The notes under the pieces are model-generated. The model did no database searches. It was not told the origin of the DNA and saw nothing but the letters and a program-made list of their open reading frames with translations. 6,686 nucleotides of DNA, from NCBI GenBank assembly GCA_021775195.1, contig JAJFIG010000232.1:1-6686 (forward strand), given 5' to 3'. Every line of letters starts with the position of its first letter. The stretch's first letter is position 1. The translations under genes were made by a program, and so were the position numbers. Below, piece after piece: positions 1 through 5,798 of this stretch. The stretch comes from Rhodospirillales bacterium. GTDB lineage: Bacteria > Pseudomonadota > Alphaproteobacteria > Rhodospirillales > 2-02-FULL-58-16.

Positions 1-1
1 G

Positions 2-1042
2 AATGCCGGCGCCGTTATCGTCGGCAAGACCAACCTGCACGAATTGGCCTATGGCACCACCAGCTCCAACGCCCATTACGGCCCCGTACGTAATCCCTGG
101 AAGACGGACCACCATCCCGGCGGCTCGAGCGGCGGCTCGGCGGCGGCATTGGCCGCGGGACTGGCTCTGGGGGCGCTCGGCAGCGATACCGGATCATCCA
201 TCCGCCAGCCGGCGGCCTGTTGCGGTTGCGTCGGCCTCAAGCCCACCTTCGGCCGGGTCAGCAAACGGGGGGGGCTGCCGTTGTCCTGGGGCCTCGATCA
301 TGTCGGCCCCATAACCCGCACGGTGCGGGACGCGGCGATCATGTTGCAGGTACTGGCCGGTTTCGATCCCCGGGATCCCTGTTCCGCCAACGAACCCGTT
401 CCCGATTTCACAGCCGGGCTGGATGACGGTATCCGGGGCAGCCGGATCGGTGTTGCCCGCGCCTATTTCTTCGAGCGCTGCGACCCCGAGGTGGTCGCCG
501 GCGTCGATGCCGCCACCGCCGTTCTGGCCGACCTCGGTGCCATCGTCGAAGGCGTCGACATTCCCCATGCGGATGCCGCCTGGGCGGCCGCGTCCGTCCT
601 GATCTCGGCCGATGCCGCCGGATACCACAGTGCCGACGTGCGCCGACGGCCGGAAGCGTTCAGCGATGAACTGATAGCCTCGTTGACGGTGGCGGGTTTC
701 CATAATTCCGGACACTACGTACAGGCCCAGCGCCTGCGGCGTTATCTCATCGACGCCATCACCACGGTGCTGAAGGCCTTCGACGCGGTCATCATGCCGA
801 CGTCGCCAAGAACCGCAACGCCCATCGCCAGACCGGGATCGGGAGCAGTGCGCTCACGCAACACCATGCCCTTCAACCTGCTCGGCCTGCCGGCCCTGTC
901 GGTGCCCTGCGGCTTTACGGAAACTGGCCTACCCATTGGCCTTCAGATAGTTGGCAAGGCCTTCGACGAGGCCGGGATATTGCGCCTCGCCCATGCCTAC
1001 GAACAAGCGGCCGGCTGGCACACCCGGCGCCCAACCCTGTAA
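2..1042 (+). CDS. Amidase-signature family hydrolase (GatA-like), 5' end cut by window edge
   Basis: This is an amidase-signature enzyme, which cleaves carboxamide bonds with a Ser-cisSer-Lys triad; its substrate cannot be told from the sequence. The frame is open from base 2, with 346 codons before the TAA, and there is no true start inside. Relatives are usually about 450-480 residues, so roughly 70-130 residues lie upstream. All triad positions are visible: Lys in GKTN (codon 26-28), the probable cis-Ser in PGGSSGGSA (125-127), and the nucleophile Ser in GSDTGSSIR (197-199). Next come GLKPTFGRVS and a C-terminal PIGLQIVGKAFDE segment, both typical of the family. The residue before the nucleophile is Ser, where GatA has Gly (GGSIR). 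It could be a GatA paralogue or a catabolic amidase. No gatC or gatB is visible, so I favour a general amidase. It converges on the PilZ gene. Confidence 0.93.
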   Translation, partial: NAGAVIVGKTNLHELAYGTTSSNAHYGPVRNPWKTDHHPGGSSGGSAAALAAGLALGALGSDTGSSIRQPAACCGCVGLKPTFGRVSKRGGLPLSWGLDHVGPITRTVRDAAIMLQVLAGFDPRDPCSANEPVPDFTAGLDDGIRGSRIGVARAYFFERCDPEVVAGVDAATAVLADLGAIVEGVDIPHADAAWAAASVLISADAAGYHSADVRRRPEAFSDELIASLTVAGFHNSGHYVQAQRLRRYLIDAITTVLKAFDAVIMPTSPRTATPIARPGSGAVRSRNTMPFNLLGLPALSVPCGFTETGLPIGLQIVGKAFDEAGILRLAHAYEQAAGWHTRRPTL

Positions 1043-1060
1043 ACCGGTGCGCCAAAACGA

Positions 1061-1089
1061 AACGGCGCTCCATTTGCTGGAGCGCCGTT
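1061..1089. terminator. Bidirectional intrinsic terminator between amidase and PilZ genes
   Basis: A perfect 12-bp inverted repeat (arms 1061-1072 and 1078-1089, starting AACGGCGCTCCA) surrounds a 5-nt loop. It begins 18 bp after the amidase stop and lies 33 bp beyond the PilZ stop on the other strand. On the - strand the stem is followed at once by a T-rich stretch (TCGTTTTGG). On the + strand the T-run (GTTTT) comes about 7 nt later. The convergent layout and the T-tracts support a shared terminator, better placed for the PilZ side. Confidence 0.85.
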
Positions 1090-1122
1090 GCACAGCGTTT
1101 TCCGGAAGTAGGATCGGTGACC

Positions 1123-1452
1123 CTATTCTTCTTCCATGTTCGTGGCGCTGTGCATATCCATCACTTCGGAAAGCAAGCGATCCTCTTCTTCTTCGTCGAG
1201 GTCGAATTCGATGGCGAAGCCGTCATCAAAAGTCCGGGTCACGTGGCCCGAGACGGACACCAGGTCATCGATATCGACTTCCGCGAAGGCGCCGTCTTCC
1301 CAGTCGGCCTCGATTTCGAGTGCCGCGCCGCCCGCCGAAATGTCCCGGACCAATCCTTCGCGTTCCTCATCACCGGATTTAGCCCGGACGGTCTTGGCGA
1401 CGTTGACCCTCTGGTGGCGGCGTTTGTCCGCATTGGCATCGCTTGCTGCCAT
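1123..1452 (-). CDS. Stand-alone PilZ domain protein (probable c-di-GMP receptor)
   Basis: This is a 109-residue cytoplasmic protein made almost only of one PilZ domain, the fold that binds cyclic di-GMP and passes the signal to motility, polysaccharide or transcription targets. Both ligand motifs are intact: RRHQR at residues 11-15 (RxxxR) and DISAGG at 37-42 ([D/N]xSxxG). The following strands (ALEIEADW, DLVSVSGHVTRT, GFAIEFDL) match the PilZ beta barrel. The tail from about residue 84 is strongly acidic (DLDEEEED, then a terminal MEEE) and has no membrane segment. The ATG is preceded by GGAGAAGGGAC, a usable ribosome binding site. No partner domain or motility gene is adjacent, so the output target is unknown. 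It lies downstream of the dehydratase on the same strand, 124 bp away, and may be transcribed separately. Confidence 0.92.
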   Translation of the reverse strand: MAASDANADKRRHQRVNVAKTVRAKSGDEEREGLVRDISAGGAALEIEADWEDGAFAEVDIDDLVSVSGHVTRTFDDGFAIEFDLDEEEEDRLLSEVMDMHSATNMEEE

Positions 1453-1487
1453 GTCCCTTCTCCATGCTGCAAAGCTGATCGAGGGCG

Positions 1488-1517
1488 GTAATAGTCCCCA
1501 GGTCCGCCCGTCACCAA
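1488..1517 (-). promoter_or_regulatory. Possible sigma70-like promoter for the PilZ gene
   Basis: Within the 124-bp gap upstream of PilZ, the - strand reads TTGGTG (1517-1512), 18 nt, then TATTAC (1493-1488). The boxes match the consensus at 3/6 and 4/6, and the spacing would give a leader of about 28 nt. A GC-rich 6-bp inverted repeat (1483-1488 with 1504-1509) overlaps it. The match is weak. The main support is that the gap is long and AT-richer than the coding DNA. Read-through from the dehydratase is the alternative. Confidence 0.2.
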
Positions 1518-1576
1518 TAACCTATACCCGGACGATGCAAACAAAAGATTAACGCCGGTTACGCCTGAATTAGATG

Positions 1577-2560
1577 TCATTCTTCCCCGTTACCGCTCCC
1601 CGGCAAACAGCTCGCCAGCACCTTCCGGAAAAGGACGCTGTCGACGTTGCCACCCGACAGCACCAGGCCGACACGCTTGCCCGCCATGGTGTCTCTTTCC
1701 TTGAGCAGCGCCGCGAGCGGTGCCGCCCCGGCCCCCTCCGCAAGGTTGTGGGTATCGGTGAAGTAATGGCCCATGGCCGCCAGGATCCCATCCTCGGAAA
1801 CGCTCACCACCCGATCGCAGCCCTTGAGGATGATCGCCAGCGCCTCTTCGCTGGGCACCCGGCAGGCCACTCCGTCGGCGATGGTATCTGCGGTGTTGGT
1901 GGACACGGGTCTGCCGGCTTCGAAGGACAGGGCATAAGTCATGGCGTTTTCCGCCACCACGCCGACGACACGGGTTTTCAAGTCGAGAGCATCGCGGGCG
2001 GCAATCATGCCACAAACACCTGACCCCATGCCGATGGGCACGTAAACCGTATCGAGATCGGGCACCGCCCGCAGGAACTCAAGACTGTAACTTGCAACGC
2101 CCTGCCACAGCGATGAATGGAACGAGGGAACCATGTGCAGACCCTGTTCCCGAGCCAACTCCCCAGTGTATTCATAAGCCGCCTGAAAATCATGGCCGTG
2201 TTCGATCAGCGTCGCCCCGAAAGCGCGCATGGCGGCATTCTTTTCGGGATTGTTTCCCTCGGGGACGACGATGGTCGCGGCGATGCCGAAACGGGCGGCA
2301 GCCCAGGCGACACTTTGTCCGTGATTGCCCCGTGTCGCTGTGATGACACCAGCGGCGTCCGGTTCCCGGCGTTTTAGGGCGTCCATGTAGACGATCCCGC
2401 CACGCACCTTGAAAGCGCCGATGGTTGTGTGGTTCTCGTGTTTGACCCAGACCTCGGCACCGCTGCGTTTCGACAGCAGCGGCCAGGTATTCTGCGGCGT
2501 CGGCAGCATGCGCTGGTGGACCGCCGCCGCCGCCGCCTCGAGGTCGTCCAAGGTTGTCAT
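1577..2560 (-). CDS. Threonine/serine dehydratase-like PLP enzyme (fold type II)
   Basis: This is a 327-residue PLP enzyme of the tryptophan-synthase-beta fold, expected to deaminate a hydroxy amino acid such as threonine or serine to a 2-oxo acid and ammonia. Visible motifs are the Schiff-base Lys51 in IGAFKVRGG, the cofactor-contacting Asn79 in TRGNHGQ, a glycine-rich phosphate loop GMGSG at 177-181, and SGGN at 302-305. There is no C-terminal ACT domain, so it is not the isoleucine-inhibited biosynthetic IlvA; its length fits catabolic dehydratases, serine racemases and 3-hydroxyaspartate dehydratases. TRGNHG and GMGSG differ from the usual SAGNHAQG and GGGG-type forms, so the substrate is open. 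The ATG follows AAAGGA at 6 nt. It starts 27 bp after the transporter stop and is probably co-transcribed. Five Ala codons near the N terminus form a 17-nt CCG run. Confidence 0.88.
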   Translation of the reverse strand: MTTLDDLEAAAAAVHQRMLPTPQNTWPLLSKRSGAEVWVKHENHTTIGAFKVRGGIVYMDALKRREPDAAGVITATRGNHGQSVAWAAARFGIAATIVVPEGNNPEKNAAMRAFGATLIEHGHDFQAAYEYTGELAREQGLHMVPSFHSSLWQGVASYSLEFLRAVPDLDTVYVPIGMGSGVCGMIAARDALDLKTRVVGVVAENAMTYALSFEAGRPVSTNTADTIADGVACRVPSEEALAIILKGCDRVVSVSEDGILAAMGHYFTDTHNLAEGAGAAPLAALLKERDTMAGKRVGLVLSGGNVDSVLFRKVLASCLPGSGNGEE

Positions 2561-2566
2561 GGCCTG

Positions 2567-2572
2567 TCCTTT
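2567..2572 (-). promoter_or_regulatory. Ribosome binding site of the dehydratase gene
   Basis: AAAGGA on the - strand lies 6 nt before the ATG, within a purine tract (AGAAAAAGAAAGGA) that fills most of the 27-bp gap after the transporter gene. It fixes the start at 2560 and suggests efficient independent initiation on the shared transcript. Confidence 0.7.
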
Positions 2573-2587
2573 CTTTTTCTTCGCGCC

Positions 2588-3472
2588 CTATCCCCGGCGG
2601 GCCAGGGCGATGCCGCCCAGGACCGCTATACTGCCCAAGACCAGCGGCGGTGTCAGGGTTTCGTTGAAGACGGTCACGGCGAGGATCAGCCCGACCACCA
2701 GTTGGGCGAACTGCACCGGAGCGATACGCACGACACCACCGGCGGCGAGGGCCCAGTACCAGCCGATGTAGCCGAGAATACTGGAGCCCAGCGCCAGATA
2801 GAGAACGGCCGACCATCCGACCACGGTGACTGCCGGCCAATCCGTGGCGCCCCACAGGAACGCCAGCAGGGGAACCTGCACCAGTGCCGCGATCCCTATC
2901 CCCCAGAACGTCGTGCTCACGGTCCCGATTCGCAGGGAAAGGCGGCTCCCGGCCACGTAACCAAGCCCCGCAGCGGCCGAGGACGCCAGGCACAACAGAT
3001 CGCCGACAACCGTTGCTTCGCCGGAGCCGGCACCTCCCCGGAAACCGATCAGCAACCCCACGCCGGCGAACGCGATCGCCATTCCCAACATCCACCGCCG
3101 CCCTGGAACCCGGCGTTCCGCGATCGCCCCGAAAAGGCCGGTAAAGATCGGGATGCCGGCATTGATAAGCGCCGCGTGCCCGGCCGATGTCTGCTTGACG
3201 CCAAGGCTGAACAACAGGGTGAAGGCGAGGAAACCGCCGACGGCGGAAAGTGCCAGTAGTCCCCAATGACGATTGGACGCCGGCAGGGGCATGCGCCGTG
3301 CCGCCGCCAACGGCAGAACGACGGCGCCTGCAAGCACGGTGCGAAGAATTCCGGCAGTCACCGGATCGAACTCGCCGACCGCCAGCTTGGTCGCCGCCGG
3401 GGTCGCGCCCCAGATCAAGACGGCAACCCCCGCCGCCCCGTAGGCCGCGAGAAGCCGTCGGCCTTCAATCAT
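2588..3472 (-). CDS. EamA/DMT-family transporter, ten transmembrane helices
   Basis: This is a 294-residue inner-membrane permease of the drug/metabolite transporter superfamily. I count ten hydrophobic segments, at about residues 8-24, 38-57, 71-91, 97-117, 127-144, 156-175, 187-208, 216-237, 247-267 and 275-292. They are arranged as two EamA repeats (roughly 10-143 and 155-291). Repeat hallmarks include WGATPAATK near the first helix, the AIAERRVPG turn after helix 4, and the matching FNETLTP turn after helix 9. Family members often export amino acids or other metabolites, but the substrate cannot be read from sequence. The ATG lies 3 bp after the thiD stop, with a modest GGACGGG site inside the end of thiD, which points to translational coupling. 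The dehydratase follows at 27 bp, so the substrate may be an amino acid; a thiamine-related role through thiD is less likely. Confidence 0.92.
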   Translation of the reverse strand: MIEGRRLLAAYGAAGVAVLIWGATPAATKLAVGEFDPVTAGILRTVLAGAVVLPLAAARRMPLPASNRHWGLLALSAVGGFLAFTLLFSLGVKQTSAGHAALINAGIPIFTGLFGAIAERRVPGRRWMLGMAIAFAGVGLLIGFRGGAGSGEATVVGDLLCLASSAAAGLGYVAGSRLSLRIGTVSTTFWGIGIAALVQVPLLAFLWGATDWPAVTVVGWSAVLYLALGSSILGYIGWYWALAAGGVVRIAPVQFAQLVVGLILAVTVFNETLTPPLVLGSIAVLGGIALARRG

Positions 3473-3475
3473 GAA

Positions 3476-4300
3476 TTACCCGTCCACGTCAGCGGACACC
3501 ACCGTATGGCCGTGATTGAGGGGCCCGTGACCATGGCCGAAGCCGGGTGCCGTGCGGATCGCCTCCTGGACATATTCACGCCCCCGCCGGACCGCGTCCA
3601 CGACCGGCATGCCCTGGGCCAGTCCCGTGGCGATGGCCGAGGCCAGCGTGCACCCGGTGCCATGGGTATGGCGGGTATCGATTTTAGGACTCTCGAACGT
3701 CTCGACGATTTCGCCTTCCCGCACCAGGACGTCGACGATAGTCTCCCCCGGCATGTGGCCGCCCTTGAGCAGCACCCACTTGGCGCCAAGGGCCGCCAGT
3801 CTGCGCCCCGCCTCGCCAGCATCGTCGGGACCCGCAACCGCCATACCGGTCAAGGCTTCTGCTTCGGGCAGATTGGGCGTCAGGACGTGAGCCAGCGGGA
3901 CCATGTGCGCCTTCAAACTCTCCATGGCCTCCGGCACCAACAAGGGATGGCCGCCCTTGGCGACCATGACCGGATCGACGACGATGGGAACCTTCCCTCC
4001 CCCCGACGCGATCATGGTATGGAGCTCCCGGGCCACCGTTTCGATGATCTCGGGTTTGTGCAGCATACCCACCTTGACCGCATCGGCGCCGATGTCGGAC
4101 AGCACCAACCGCATCTGCTCGGCGACGAAGTCCGTGGGCACGTCGTGGATGCCGAATACGCCTTCGGTATTTTGTGCCGTGAGCGCGGTGATCGCAGTCA
4201 TGGCGTAGCCGCCAAGCGCGGTTACCGTCTTGATGTCGGCCTGAACCCCCGCACCCCCGCTCGAGTCGGAACCGGCGACGACGAGCACGCGTCCTTTCAT
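3476..4300 (-). CDS. thiD: Hydroxymethylpyrimidine/phosphomethylpyrimidine kinase ThiD
   Basis: ThiD is a cytosolic ribokinase-fold enzyme that phosphorylates HMP to HMP-P and then to HMP-PP, the pyrimidine half of thiamine. The protein is 274 residues, close to the family norm. Motifs are AGSDSSGGAGVQAD at 9-22, Gln43 in the substrate site (TAQNT), VVDPVMVAKGG at 107-117, LTPNLPEAEAL at 140-150, and the anion hole with catalytic Cys217 in HGTGC. The histidine-rich GHGHGPLNHGH near the C terminus is also usual for ThiD. The frame stays open upstream to 4393, but that part overlaps the end of glmM and is not conserved-looking. The ATG at 4300 has a strong GGAGG 7 nt away and leads straight into the first motif. 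It starts 22 bp after glmM. No TPP riboswitch is seen, so regulation is probably from the shared upstream promoter. Confidence 0.97.
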   Translation of the reverse strand: MKGRVLVVAGSDSSGGAGVQADIKTVTALGGYAMTAITALTAQNTEGVFGIHDVPTDFVAEQMRLVLSDIGADAVKVGMLHKPEIIETVARELHTMIASGGGKVPIVVDPVMVAKGGHPLLVPEAMESLKAHMVPLAHVLTPNLPEAEALTGMAVAGPDDAGEAGRRLAALGAKWVLLKGGHMPGETIVDVLVREGEIVETFESPKIDTRHTHGTGCTLASAIATGLAQGMPVVDAVRRGREYVQEAIRTAPGFGHGHGPLNHGHTVVSADVDG

Positions 4301-4307
4301 CGCCTTT

Positions 4308-4312
4308 CCTCC
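4308..4312 (-). promoter_or_regulatory. Strong Shine-Dalgarno that decides the thiD start
   Basis: GGAGG (within GGGGAGGAAAGGCG) lies 7 nt upstream of the ATG at 4300, in the 22-bp gap after glmM. It supports this start over start codons further upstream, which would overlap glmM. Confidence 0.85.
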
Positions 4313-4322
4313 CCAGCCGATA

Positions 4323-5669
4323 TTATTTTGCGATTTTCTCGATGACGTCGACGATGTCCCCAACCACAGCCCCGACCAGGGTCTCGTCGTCACCCTCGGC
4401 CATGACCCGGATCAAGGGTTCGGTGCCCGACTTGCGGATCAAAAGACGGCCTCGATCTGCGAGCTTCTGTTCGCCGGCGGCAATGACCTTTTTGACCGAG
4501 TCCTCTTCCAACGGTGCACCACCATTGAAGCGGACGTTGCGCAGCAACTGGGGCAGTGGCTCGAACATTCGGCAGATTTCGCTGGCCGGGCGGTCCGTCT
4601 GGATTTTGACCGCCAGAACCTGCAAGGCGGCGATCAGGCCGTCGCCGGTCGTGCTGTAGTCGCTGAGAATGACATGGCCCGACTGTTCACCGCCGAGATT
4701 AAAACCCTCGGCGCGCATGTGCTCGACAACGTACCGGTCACCGACCGGCGTCCGCTGGAGGGTCAGGCCAAGACCCGTCAGAAAATGCTCCAGGCCCAGG
4801 TTCGACATCACCGTGGCAACAATGCCGTTGCCGTGCAGACGTCCGTTCTCCGCCCAATGGCTCGCCACCATCCCCATGATCTGGTCACCGTCCACAAGGG
4901 CACCGTGTTCGTCGGCGATGAGCACCCGGTCGGCATCACCATCAAGCGCAATGCCGATATCCGCGCCATGGGCCACCACCTGGGCGCACATGGCATCGGT
5001 GGATGTGGAACCGCACCCTTCGTTGATATTGAAACCGTCAGGGTCGATTCCGATGGGCACGACGTCGGCCCCCAACTCCCAAAGCACCTCCGGGGCCACC
5101 TTGTAGGCGGCACCGTGGGCACAGTCGACGACGACCTTGAGGCCATCCAGCCGCAGCCCCTTGGGAAAGGTGTGCTTGACGTATTCGGTATAGCGCCCCT
5201 GGGCATCGTCCAGGCGGCGGGCCCGTCCCAGCTTTGCCGGCGGCGCCAGGTCCGTGCTCATGTCCTCATCGATCTGGCGCTCGATTTCCTCCTCGACCTC
5301 GTCCGACAGCTTGTACCCGTCCGGGCCGAACAACTTGATGCCGTTGTATTCGAAGGGGTTGTGCGATGCCGAGATCATCACCCCGATGTCGGCCCGCAGC
5401 GAGCGCGTCAGCATCGCCACCGCCGGCGTCGGCATCGGCCCGACTAGGATCACGTCCAGGCCCATGGAAACGAACCCGGCCGTCAATGCCGGCTCCAGCA
5501 TGTACCCGGACAGCCGCGTGTCCTTGCCGATAACCGCCCGGTGACGATGATCGCCCCGGATGAAGTGCCGTGCCGCGGCCATCCCGACCCGCAACGACGT
5601 TTCCGCCGCCATGGGTTCGCTATTGGCGGTGCCGCGGATGCCGTCTGTTCCGAAGAGTTTTCGTGTCAT
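4323..5669 (-). CDS. glmM: Phosphoglucosamine mutase GlmM
   Basis: GlmM interconverts glucosamine-6-phosphate and glucosamine-1-phosphate, the step that commits carbon to UDP-GlcNAc for peptidoglycan and LPS. The 448-residue protein matches the usual length of about 445-450. All four family signatures are present: the phosphorylated Ser102 in ISASHNP, metal-binding DGDADR at 243-248, sugar-binding GEQSGH at 327-332, and phosphate-binding RKSGTEP at 412-418. The N terminus [13 protein letters not shown] is typical. An in-frame GTG at 5723 with AAAGG 6 nt before it would add 18 residues. I chose the ATG at 5669 because it gives the family N terminus, because the predicted promoter would start the RNA almost at the GTG, and because the added stretch forms an RNA-like hairpin. 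The ATG itself has only a poor Shine-Dalgarno. folP upstream and thiD 22 bp downstream share its strand. Confidence 0.97.
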   Translation of the reverse strand: MTRKLFGTDGIRGTANSEPMAAETSLRVGMAAARHFIRGDHRHRAVIGKDTRLSGYMLEPALTAGFVSMGLDVILVGPMPTPAVAMLTRSLRADIGVMISASHNPFEYNGIKLFGPDGYKLSDEVEEEIERQIDEDMSTDLAPPAKLGRARRLDDAQGRYTEYVKHTFPKGLRLDGLKVVVDCAHGAAYKVAPEVLWELGADVVPIGIDPDGFNINEGCGSTSTDAMCAQVVAHGADIGIALDGDADRVLIADEHGALVDGDQIMGMVASHWAENGRLHGNGIVATVMSNLGLEHFLTGLGLTLQRTPVGDRYVVEHMRAEGFNLGGEQSGHVILSDYSTTGDGLIAALQVLAVKIQTDRPASEICRMFEPLPQLLRNVRFNGGAPLEEDSVKKVIAAGEQKLADRGRLLIRKSGTEPLIRVMAEGDDETLVGAVVGDIVDVIEKIAK

Positions 5670-5686
5670 GGGCTGCTTTGCCGTCT

Positions 5687-5724
5687 GGTTATTTCCATCA
5701 TCAAAAGATGTCTGGAAATACACC
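5687..5724 (-). promoter_or_regulatory. Stem-loop in the glmM leader (possible regulatory or stabilising hairpin)
   Basis: The AT-rich leader folds on paper into one hairpin: 2 bp (5687-5688 with 5723-5724), an internal loop, 8 bp (TATTTCCA 5690-5697 with TGGAAATA 5713-5720), a 1x2 internal loop, and 4 bp (5699-5702 with 5707-5710) closed by a 4-nt loop, UUUU in the RNA. It ends 18 nt before the glmM ATG and begins near the predicted RNA 5' end. No U-tract follows, so it is unlikely to be a terminator. It could protect the 5' end, bind a regulator as RNA, or act as a DNA operator. The pairing is visible; its function is inferred. Confidence 0.5.
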
Positions 5725-5734
5725 GGAAACCTTT

Positions 5735-5764
5735 ATTATTCCATTAATTCACAAGGTGCCGCAA
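5735..5764 (-). promoter_or_regulatory. Predicted sigma70-like promoter for the glmM-thiD transcript
   Basis: On the - strand a -35-like TTGCGG (5764-5759) and a -10-like AATAAT (5740-5735, 5/6 to consensus) are 18 nt apart, in the only AT-rich stretch of this gene cluster. The expected start near 5728 would give a leader of about 59 nt before the glmM ATG. It is found by eye only, and alphaproteobacterial promoters are variable. Confidence 0.4.
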
Positions 5765-5776
5765 ATTTCCCGCACC
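5755..5776. promoter_or_regulatory. Imperfect 22-bp dyad over the glmM -35 region (candidate operator)
   Basis: GGTGC (5755-5759) and GCACC (5772-5776) flank a centre with AAATTT (5763-5768); 9 of 11 mirrored pairs match. It lies just beyond the folP stop and covers the predicted -35 box. As RNA it is a weak stem with a long loop and no good T-run, so a DNA binding site is more plausible than a folP terminator. Chance is not excluded. Confidence 0.3.
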
Positions 5777-5798
5777 TCGCCGGTCCGCACGCGCCGCC

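Noticed and set aside
267..274. Run of eight G in the amidase gene, as a possible frameshift or phase-variation site
   Set aside because: The frame and the conserved spacing between GRVS and LPLSW are intact, so it is only a possible sequencing weak point.
194..715. 173-codon open frame on the - strand within the amidase gene
   Set aside because: It is antisense to a clearly conserved enzyme, and its glycine- and arginine-rich translation is typical of high-GC shadow frames.
1530..1565. Possible terminator after the dehydratase (TAAC-CGGC-GTTA then ATCTTTTGTTT on the - strand)
   Set aside because: The stem is only 4 bp and AT-rich, too weak to call even though a T-rich stretch follows.
2521..2537. 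Five-unit CCG trinucleotide run
   Set aside because: It encodes the short Ala stretch near the dehydratase N terminus and is expected in GC-rich coding DNA.
2190..3266. 358-codon open frame on the - strand across the permease and dehydratase
   Set aside because: It runs in another frame of the same strand over two well-supported genes, and its Arg/Gly/Pro-rich product has no recognisable domain.
3266..4345. 359-codon open frame on the + strand opposite thiD and the permease
   Set aside because: It is a long shadow frame, rich in His/Arg/Asp, over genes with full motif sets on the other strand.
4301..4393. 31-residue N-terminal extension of ThiD
   Set aside because: It would overlap the end of glmM and lacks conserved sequence, and a strong ribosome site marks the ATG at 4300.
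4674..5447. 257-codon open frame on the + strand opposite glmM
   Set aside because: It is antisense to GlmM motifs and has no domain or convincing start.
5670..5798. TPP riboswitch or other known riboswitch ahead of the glmM-thiD transcript
   Set aside because: No TPP-aptamer conserved core is visible and the leader is too short for one; the hairpin there is a simple stem-loop.
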